Source of the DNA: CAVZGO01 sp963774935
GTDB taxonomy: Bacteria > Chloroflexota > Anaerolineae > Anaerolineales > UBA4823
Assembly (NCBI GenBank): GCA_963774935.1
Contig: CAVZGO010000010.1
Location: 1-11,776 of the forward strand
Direction: 5' to 3'
Length of the DNA: 11,776 nucleotides
Shown here: one piece after another, positions 6,669 through 11,776 of the stretch
Layout: every line of letters begins with the position of its first letter
Numbering within the stretch: position 1 is the first letter of the stretch
Position numbers and translations under genes: made by a program
Notes under the pieces: model-generated
Databases searched by the model: none
Told to the model about the DNA's origin: nothing
What the model saw: only the letters and a program-made list of their open reading frames with translations

Positions 6669-8462
6669 ATGAAAAATTATCATCAGTTTGATGTGCTGGT
6701 AGTAGGCGCAGGCGGGGCTGGTTTGATGGCTGCTCTGTACGCTTCGAAGAATGTCAGTACGGCGGTATTAAGCAAGCTTTATCCCACACGCTCGCATACA
6801 GGTGCTGCACAAGGCGGGGTCGGTGCAGCGCTGGGAAATATCGAGGAAGATCATTGGGAGTGGCATGCCTTTGATACCGTGAAGGGCAGTGATTACCTGG
6901 GTGACCAGGATGCAATTGAGTTTATGTGCAAGGAGGCAATACCGGCAGTTTATGAATTGGAACATATGGGCCTGCCTTTTTCTCGGACTGAGGATGGTCG
7001 GATTGCTCAGCGACCGTTTGGCGGACATACGAATAACGTCACCGGAAAGCCAGTCTCGCGTGCTTGTTATGCAGCAGACCGCACAGGTCATATGATTTTG
7101 CAAACCCTGTACCAGCAATGCATCAAGAACCATGTGCTCTTTTATGATGAGTTCCAGGTTTTGGATTTGCTGGTTGTTAATGGCGCAGCAGCCGGGGTTG
7201 TGGCATTAGAATTGGCTACTGGTGAGCTGCATATTTTCCACGCTAAATCTACAATTTTCGCAACTGGTGGTCATGGGCGTATCTGGGAGATCACATCCAA
7301 TGCATATGCATTCACCGGTGATGGTCTTGCAATTACACTGCGGCGCGGCATACCTGCCCAGGACCTGGAATTTTTTCAGTTCCATCCGACGGGTATTTAT
7401 AAATTAGGCATCCTGATCACCGAAGGTGTGCGCGGGGAAGGCGGCGTGTTAATCAATGGTATGGGAGAGCGCTTCATGACCAAGTATGCCTCCCATGTGA
7501 AAGACCTGGCCTCGCGCGATGTAACCAGCCGTGCAATGTATCTGGAAATGCGTGAGGGTCGAGGAATTGAGGGCAAACGCTACCTGCACCTGGATATGCG
7601 ACCGGAAGTTGTAAATAAATATGCTGCGGAAGATGGGCGAAAGCGCGTGGACGGCACACCATATACAGTCACCGCGGATGAGCTAATGGCTAAGTTGCCC
7701 GATATTGTTGATTTCTCTCGCACATATCTAGGTATCGACCCCGTCACCCAGCCAATTCCGGTGCAGCCGACTGCACACTATGCCATGGGAGGCATCCCTA
7801 CCAACAAGTTTGGTGAGGTAGTCATTGACGAGAATAATACTGTGATGCCTGGTTTTTATGCGGCGGGAGAGTGCGCCTGTGTATCGGTTCATGGCGCCAA
7901 CCGGCTGGGCACGAACTCGCTGCTGGATTTGATCGTTTTTGGGAAGCATACTGGTTTGCAAGCGGCTGAATTTGCACGAGGAGCTGACTTGCTCACCCTT
8001 CCGCCTGATCCGACGGAGTTCACCCGCCAGCAAATTGATCGCCTGGTGAGTGCGACTGGCGATGAAAAGGTATTCGAGATTGCCCACGAGATGAAAAGTG
8101 TCATGTTTGAAGAGGTTGGCGTGTTTCGCACTGCTCAAGGCATGAGCCATGCCTTGAGTAAGGTGCGTGAATGGCAGGAGCGTCTCAAACATGCCAAGAT
8201 CATCGATCGAGGCAAGGTATTTAACACCGAGCTGACGAATGCCTGGGAATTGGATAATTTGCTTCAGGTGGCTGAATTAACGACAGTGTGTGCGCTCAAC
8301 CGGACAGAAAGTCGCGGTGGGCATGCACGCGAAGATTATCCAAACAGAGATGACGTAAATTGGTTGAAGCACTCGCTGATTTGGAAACGTGATGGAGATA
8401 TTGAATTGCGCCTAAAACCTGTGACGATTACCAAATACCAGCCAAAGGAACGCGTTTATTAG
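6669..8462 (+). CDS. sdhA: succinate dehydrogenase flavoprotein subunit
   Basis: Catalytic subunit of complex II, facing the cytoplasm. It oxidises succinate to fumarate with covalently bound FAD. The 597 residues match the usual SdhA length. The N-terminal dinucleotide fold has GAGGAG (13-18). RSHTGAAQGG gives His43, the expected site of the covalent FAD bond. Active-site elements are FQFHPTG (H239), TEGVRGEGG (251-259), the ASRDVTSRA segment with its Arg residues, and QPTAHYAMGG (H370). GECACVSVHGANRLGTNS (400-417) is the FAD/substrate capping block. GGAG (6658-6661) lies 7 nt before the ATG. The gene sits third in sdhCDAB, 16 nt before sdhB. No residue I can check is missing. The C-terminal part includes the usual ESRGGHAREDYP motif. 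Confidence 0.97.
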   Translation: MKNYHQFDVLVVGAGGAGLMAALYASKNVSTAVLSKLYPTRSHTGAAQGGVGAALGNIEEDHWEWHAFDTVKGSDYLGDQDAIEFMCKEAIPAVYELEHMGLPFSRTEDGRIAQRPFGGHTNNVTGKPVSRACYAADRTGHMILQTLYQQCIKNHVLFYDEFQVLDLLVVNGAAAGVVALELATGELHIFHAKSTIFATGGHGRIWEITSNAYAFTGDGLAITLRRGIPAQDLEFFQFHPTGIYKLGILITEGVRGEGGVLINGMGERFMTKYASHVKDLASRDVTSRAMYLEMREGRGIEGKRYLHLDMRPEVVNKYAAEDGRKRVDGTPYTVTADELMAKLPDIVDFSRTYLGIDPVTQPIPVQPTAHYAMGGIPTNKFGEVVIDENNTVMPGFYAAGECACVSVHGANRLGTNSLLDLIVFGKHTGLQAAEFARGADLLTLPPDPTEFTRQQIDRLVSATGDEKVFEIAHEMKSVMFEEVGVFRTAQGMSHALSKVREWQERLKHAKIIDRGKVFNTELTNAWELDNLLQVAELTTVCALNRTESRGGHAREDYPNRDDVNWLKHSLIWKRDGDIELRLKPVTITKYQPKERVY

Positions 8463-8478
8463 GCTTTGTGAGGTCACT

Positions 8479-9183
8479 ATGGAGATTACATTACGAATTT
8501 ATCGTTTCAATCCGGAGATCGATAAAAAACCACATTATGAAACCTACAATCTGGTAGCTGAGCCTACTGACCTCGTGCTGCACCTGCTGGAATATGTCAA
8601 GGGCTATTATGACGGCACGTTATCTTTCAGGCGTTCTTGCGCTCACGGGATGTGTGGCTCAGATGCCATGCGCATAAATGGCGTTAACCGCCTGGCGTGT
8701 AAAGTGCTGGTGAAAGATCTCAATACGAATAAAATTGTGGTGGAGCCGCTCCTGGGGATGAGACCGATTAAGGATTTAATCGTCGATATGGAACCTTTCT
8801 TCGAGCATTACAGATCCGTGCTACCATATCTGGTGAATGAAGAGCCGGAGCCAAAAGCGGAACGTTTGCAATCCATTGACCAGCGTGAACGCTTCGACGA
8901 TACCACGAAATGCATCTTATGCGCTTGCTGTACTTCTTCTTGCCCCTCCTTCTGGGCTAACGAACAATATGTGGGTCCTGCAGCGATCGTCAATGCACAT
9001 CGTTTCATATTTGACAGCCGTGACCGGGCTGGGGCTGAGCGGCTGAAGATCCTGGCGGACCAGTTTGGGGTCTATCGCTGCCATACAATTTTCAACTGCA
9101 CTGAGGCTTGCCCGCGCGAAATCCAGGTGACGCGCGCCATTGGCGAGGTGAAACGGGCAATTGCCACAGGAAAGATCGAATAG
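8479..9183 (+). CDS. sdhB: succinate dehydrogenase iron-sulfur subunit
   Basis: Electron-transfer subunit of complex II that links the flavin to quinone through three clusters. It has 234 residues, a normal length. The N-terminal ferredoxin domain has SCAHGMCGSD with C54, C59, Asp62 in the place of a third Cys (as in E. coli SdhB), and C74. The C-terminal domain has C145, C148 and C151 with C211 for the [4Fe-4S] cluster. C155, C201 and C207 serve the [3Fe-4S] cluster. PSFW after C155 is the usual quinone-side motif. The start is ATG 8479 with GAGG 5 nt before it. It is last in the operon. A terminator hairpin begins 24 nt after the stop. Confidence 0.97.
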   Translation: MEITLRIYRFNPEIDKKPHYETYNLVAEPTDLVLHLLEYVKGYYDGTLSFRRSCAHGMCGSDAMRINGVNRLACKVLVKDLNTNKIVVEPLLGMRPIKDLIVDMEPFFEHYRSVLPYLVNEEPEPKAERLQSIDQRERFDDTTKCILCACCTSSCPSFWANEQYVGPAAIVNAHRFIFDSRDRAGAERLKILADQFGVYRCHTIFNCTEACPREIQVTRAIGEVKRAIATGKIE

Positions 9184-9206
9184 GTTCAGAAATTTCTCGC
9201 CGATAT

Positions 9207-9236
9207 AATCCCTGGTCAACTGACCAGGGATTTTGT
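9207..9236 (+). terminator. rho-independent terminator of the sdh operon
   Basis: AATCCCTGGTCA (9207-9218) and its exact complement (9221-9232) form a 10-bp stem with a small loop, followed by TTTTG. It lies 24 nt after the sdhB stop codon. The downstream arm and tail also contain the promoter elements of the following tRNA gene. Confidence 0.8.
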
Positions 9237-9241
9237 ATAAT
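9213..9241 (+). promoter_or_regulatory. predicted promoter of tRNA-Arg
   Basis: A perfect TATAAT (9236-9241) stands 12 nt before the mature tRNA end. TGGTCA (9213-9218, 4/6 match to a -35) lies 17 nt upstream of it. The -35 falls inside the sdh terminator stem. Confidence 0.55.
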
Positions 9242-9253
9242 GAGACCCAGCAC

Positions 9254-9329
9254 GCCCCAGTAGCTCAAAGGATAGAGCGAGGCTCTCCTAAGGCCGTGGT
9301 TGTGGGTTCGACTCCCGCCTGGGGCGCCA
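9254..9329 (+). tRNA. tRNA-Arg (anticodon CCU)
   Basis: The 76-nt cloverleaf is complete with an encoded CCA. The acceptor stem is GCCCCAG/CTGGGGC with discriminator G. The D stem is GCTC/GAGC. The anticodon loop is CTCCTAA with CCT at 9287-9289. The T arm is GTGGG-TTCGACT-CCCGC. It reads AGG codons for arginine. The anticodon stem has an A-G mismatch at its outer pair (A9280/G9296) and a T-G pair next to the loop. Such slight irregularities are tolerable in functional tRNAs. Confidence 0.95.
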
Positions 9330-9406
9330 GTCTAATAATTGTAAAATTGTAATGATATTGCAACGATTTTGTTTCATTGTTATGAATATGGTATGTTAAA
9401 CTAATT
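9330..9406. other. AT-rich spacer after tRNA-Arg
   Basis: This 77-nt stretch is rich in A and T and holds no gene, tRNA or strong inverted repeat that I can see. Confidence 0.5.
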
Positions 9407-9456
9407 ACGTTGAACGTCAGGGTGCCCCCCTCACCCTGGCGTTCAACGTTTAAATT
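9407..9456. terminator. long hairpin, likely bidirectional terminator
   Basis: An 18-bp stem with one G-T pair (ACGTTGAACG at 9407-9416, continuing to 9424; complement at 9432-9449) closes a 7-nt loop of CCCCCCT. The plus strand continues TTTAAATT. The minus strand continues AATTAGTTTAA. It lies 40 nt beyond the stop of the minus-strand PLP gene and 77 nt after the tRNA, so it could end both transcripts. The tails are only moderately T-rich. Confidence 0.65.
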
Positions 9457-9488
9457 GGTTGGTTAAAATTTTGGGGGCGATTATCGCA

Positions 9489-10736
9489 TTATCCCAAGGA
9501 CTGCAAGGCAAATTTTAATTTTTCGATTTCATCAAGCGTATTGTAATGCACCGGCCCAACCCGAACCATGCCGCCGCTAGTTTCTAGCCCCAGACGCTCG
9601 GTAATTGCCAGGGCATAGTAATTCCCATCCCACACATAAATATTTTTCCGTGCCAGACTTTCCGCGACTTGACGAGGGTGCCAACCTTCTAAAGTAAACG
9701 AGAAAGTGGGTACACGCTCTTCCAGGCGGAGGGGATCCGCCAGTCCATAAATAGACAAGCCCGGGGTTTCCTGCAGCACCGCCAGGACAGCCCGGCTAAG
9801 CTCGAACTCATAGGCGCGTATTGCTGCCATGCCCTGCTTGAGATGTAAGCGCCGCCCGGTGAATTGTTGAGCATACTTCTCCACAAATTCATCTCCAAAA
9901 TTCTCGCCTATCCATGCCAGGTATTCAACAGCACCGAGAACCCCGGCAATGCCCTCGTGGTTTTGAGTGCCAGTCTCAAACCTGCCTGGCAGGCTGTTTG
10001 TGGCTGGGCGGACTTTATATGCAAACAGTTCATCGAGTAAATCATAACGCCCATATAAGATGCCAGCGTGCGGACCGAAAAATTTGTAAGCGGACGAAAC
10101 CAGGAAATCACAGCCTAACTGCTGCACGTCGATTGGACCATGTGCGGCATATTGGACCGCGTCAATATAGACCAACGCGCCAGCCGCATGTGCCATCTCC
10201 ACAATACTGGCAACTGGATTGATGGTGCCCAGCGCGTTAGAGGCATAACCAACAGCCAGCAGCTTCGGCTTCCCTTGAAGTGCTTTTTTCAAGTCCTCGA
10301 GATCCAGTGTGCCATCCTCTGTATGAAAATCTACCCAGCGCACCTTACACCCACGATCCTGGGCAGCCAGCACCCAGGGAGTGATATTTGCATCGTGATC
10401 CAGGCGCGTGACAACAATTTCATCGCCCGGTTGCCAGGTTCGAGAAATTGAGCGGCTGATGTGCAAGGTGAGAGTGGTCATATTGTTGCCAAAGATGACC
10501 TCTTCTGGTCGTGAAGCATTATAGAAATCAGCCATAGCCGCATGTGCGTCGTCGAGGACGGCATCCGATTGCTGGCTTGTAAAAAAAGCTCCACCATGAT
10601 TGGCGTTATGATTAAGCAGGTATGCGTTGATGCGCTCCAGGGACGTCTGGGATATCTGTGTGCCGCCCGGATTGTCTAAATAGATGGCTGGAAAATCGTG
10701 TTGGGTCTGCCAAGCCCAACGCGGGAAACTGGCCAC
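9489..10736 (-). CDS. cysteine-desulfurase-like class V aminotransferase-fold PLP protein (frameshifted N-terminus)
   Basis: PLP-dependent protein of the cysteine desulfurase-like group, close to the VC1184 type. The open frame codes for 415 residues from a GTG at 10736. It has YLDNPGGTQ (19-27), an RLDHDANITPW block (H114), IDAVQYAAHG with D192 and Q195 for the PLP ring, and SSAYKFFGPH with the PLP-binding Lys218. It lacks the catalytic Cys loop of true desulfurases. That region reads YVWDGNYYA (367-375), so desulfurase activity is doubtful. The GTG has no Shine-Dalgarno. The expected N-terminus lies just upstream in another frame, starting at ATG 10761, so the gene appears to have a one-base frameshift near 10707-10719. 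It follows a broken aminotransferase remnant in the same direction. The substrate is unknown. Confidence 0.82.
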   Translation of the reverse strand: MASFPRWAWQTQHDFPAIYLDNPGGTQISQTSLERINAYLLNHNANHGGAFFTSQQSDAVLDDAHAAMADFYNASRPEEVIFGNNMTTLTLHISRSISRTWQPGDEIVVTRLDHDANITPWVLAAQDRGCKVRWVDFHTEDGTLDLEDLKKALQGKPKLLAVGYASNALGTINPVASIVEMAHAAGALVYIDAVQYAAHGPIDVQQLGCDFLVSSAYKFFGPHAGILYGRYDLLDELFAYKVRPATNSLPGRFETGTQNHEGIAGVLGAVEYLAWIGENFGDEFVEKYAQQFTGRRLHLKQGMAAIRAYEFELSRAVLAVLQETPGLSIYGLADPLRLEERVPTFSFTLEGWHPRQVAESLARKNIYVWDGNYYALAITERLGLETSGGMVRVGPVHYNTLDEIEKLKFALQSLG

Positions 10737-10761
10737 GAATGATGGTCAAGTCGAGGGTCAT
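10717..10761 (-). pseudogene. original N-terminal start of the PLP gene, out of frame
   Basis: ATG at 10761 has AGGAG (10771-10775) 9 nt before it and opens MTLDLTIIRGQFPAL, the usual beginning of this protein group. After that the frame runs into unrelated residues and stops about 35 codons later. The frame that continues as WQTQHDFPAIYLDNPGG is offset by one base. Removing one G from GGG at 10714-10717 would join the two parts as FPALAWQTQHDFPAIY. Confidence 0.75.
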
Positions 10762-10815
10762 ATTGATGATCTCCTGGTAAGAATTGGATGAGGTGTTGTA
10801 TAGAAATTGTACCAG

Positions 10816-10893
10816 TTATTTATTCAATGCCGCTTTCATGCGGTTCAACCCCTCTTCCAGCATGATCTTTGGGCAGGCAAAGTTCAACCTAAT
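10816..10893 (-). pseudogene. C-terminal remnant of a PatB/MalY-type aminotransferase
   Basis: Reading minus, 25 codons from 10893 to the TAA at 10816 give IRLNFACPK, then IMLEEGLNRMKAALNK. This is the typical last stretch of class I/II PLP aminotransferases of the PatB/MalY (C-S lyase) group, in which R-NFACPR is near-invariant. A stop codon (10896-10894) lies directly upstream in the same frame, so the rest of the gene is gone at this point. It ends 54 nt before the ATG of the cysteine-desulfurase-like gene, so the two probably once formed an operon. The nearby IS982-type element is the likely cause of the break. The recognition rests on a short stretch. Confidence 0.6.
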
Positions 10894-11776
10894 TTACCTT
10901 TCAAGGTATATTTAAAATCAGAATAATTAATTAACGTGAGTTCGGGATAAAGAAGAGGGTCTCCAAAAGGGAGTAAACTTTTGTCACCACAACATCAGTC
11001 CAATCCCCAAGGAGCCCTCAATGGACAGTTTACTCGAGTTGTACTGCGATGTCGATGATTTTTGCCAGGTATTTTTACCTTTCTGGAACCAACAACAACT
11101 TGCCAGCGGAGAAAAGCAGCGCCAGCGAGCCCGATCCTTGAGTATCAGTGAGATCATGACGATCTTGATTGCCTTTCATCAGTCACATTACCGGGACTTC
11201 AAAGCCTATTACGCTCAACTGGTCTTGAAATCCTGGTGCTCAGAGTTCCCAACCTTGGTCAGCTACACCCGCTTTGTCGAGTATATTCCTTCTGTGCTCG
11301 TGCCGTTGATCGTGTATCTGCGCACTTGCTGCCTGGGTGAATGTTCTGGTATCTCTTTCATTGATTCCACCTCGTTGGATGTTTGTCTCAATCAACGCAT
11401 CCATTGTCACAAGGTCTTCACCGGATTAGCGGCCCGTGGGCAGACCTCAATGGGCTGGTTCTTTGGCTTCAAGTTGCATCTGGTAGTCAACGACCGGGGC
11501 GAAATCTTGCGTTTTTGCATCACCCCTGGCAACGTCGATGACCGCAAACCGGTGCCCAGCTTAGCCAAACACTTGTTTGGCAAACTCTTCGGAGACAAAG
11601 GGTACATCTCTCAGACTTTGGCCAAATCTTTACGGGAGATGTTTGACATCCAACTGATTACCAAACTACGCAAGAACATGAAGAACCAGTTGATGACTAT
11701 GACAGATCGTATCCTTTTACGCCGCCGGGCGATCATCGAGACGATTATTGATCAACTTAAAAACATCTCTCAGATT
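10894..11776 (+). mobile_element. IS982-family insertion sequence, left part (continues beyond window)
   Basis: The stretch from the broken aminotransferase end to the window end contains the transposase gene and its leader. The exact left end is not fixed. It could be at about 10894, where the aminotransferase homology stops, or near ACGTGAGTTCGGGATAA (about 10934-10950), which has the look of a terminal repeat. The right end is outside the window, so neither the inverted repeats nor the target duplication can be compared. Confidence 0.7.
11021..11776 (+). CDS. IS982-family transposase (partial, 3' end outside window)
   Basis: DDE transposase that cuts and joins the ends of its own IS. The 252 residues visible carry the whole catalytic triad: D115 in FIDSTSL, D192 in FGDKGYIS, and E240 in RRRAIIETI. 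Other family marks are HCHKVF (128-133), GWFFGFKLHL (145-154) and TPGNVDDRKPV (168-178). The family is usually about 280-300 residues, so some 30-50 are missing beyond the end. The start is ATG 11021 with AAGGAG (11009-11014) 6 nt before it. There is no stop or frameshift in the visible part, so the copy may be active. It is read opposite to the genes it disrupts. Confidence 0.93.
   Translation, partial: MDSLLELYCDVDDFCQVFLPFWNQQQLASGEKQRQRARSLSISEIMTILIAFHQSHYRDFKAYYAQLVLKSWCSEFPTLVSYTRFVEYIPSVLVPLIVYLRTCCLGECSGISFIDSTSLDVCLNQRIHCHKVFTGLAARGQTSMGWFFGFKLHLVVNDRGEILRFCITPGNVDDRKPVPSLAKHLFGKLFGDKGYISQTLAKSLREMFDIQLITKLRKNMKNQLMTMTDRILLRRRAIIETIIDQLKNISQI

Noticed and set aside
7728..8192. 154-codon minus-strand open frame inside sdhA
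   Set aside because: It is antisense to conserved sdhA sequence and has no RBS or family features.
5790..9203. An 11-nt repeat TTTCTCGCCGA at 5790-5800 and 9193-9203, just before and after sdhCDAB
   Set aside because: Several exact 11-mer repeats are expected by chance in a window of this size, and no further similarity surrounds the two copies.

Overview
The window looks like a piece of a bacterial chromosome from an aerobic or facultatively respiring organism. The split cytochrome b (b6-like protein plus a subunit IV fused to cytochrome c), the Rieske protein with a Tat-type leader and the small SdhC/SdhD pair fit a menaquinone-type respiratory chain. By general resemblance I would guess Chloroflexota (Anaerolineae-like). 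This is an inference from protein style, not from a marker gene.

Layout. Positions 1-264 hold the 3' end of a decayed S9-family serine peptidase on the plus strand, broken by several small indels. It converges on an intact CorA-type magnesium transporter on the minus strand (274-1203). That gene has a roughly 350-nt leader with several hairpins and a recognisable sigma70-like promoter. Next is icd (NADP-type isocitrate dehydrogenase, plus), which ends at a strong bidirectional terminator shared with the qcr operon on the minus strand. The qcr operon encodes Rieske protein, then cytochrome b6-like protein, then subunit IV fused to two haem-c domains. It diverges from sdhCDAB (plus) across a 235-bp regulatory gap. 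After sdhB come a terminator, a tRNA-Arg(CCU) whose promoter overlaps that terminator, and a long hairpin. The hairpin also lies downstream of a minus-strand gene for a cysteine-desulfurase-like PLP protein. That gene shows a frameshift near its N-terminus. Upstream of it lies a 25-codon C-terminal remnant of a PatB/MalY-type aminotransferase. An IS982-family transposase gene follows and runs off the end of the window.

How the genes work together. Icd supplies reducing power from the TCA cycle. SdhCDAB (complex II) oxidises succinate and reduces quinone. The Qcr complex (complex III-like) oxidises quinol and passes electrons through its own fused haem-c domains. The core 1.7-9.2 kb is therefore a compact TCA/respiratory module, with an Mg2+ transporter on one side. 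The two ends (1-264 and 10.7-11.8 kb) show decay and mobile-element activity.

I did not find a clearly new multi-gene system. The most unusual items are the dihaem subunit IV-cytochrome c fusion, the long structured leader of corA, the glycine substitutions at normally acidic active-site positions in Icd, and the frameshift/IS scar around the PLP-enzyme genes.
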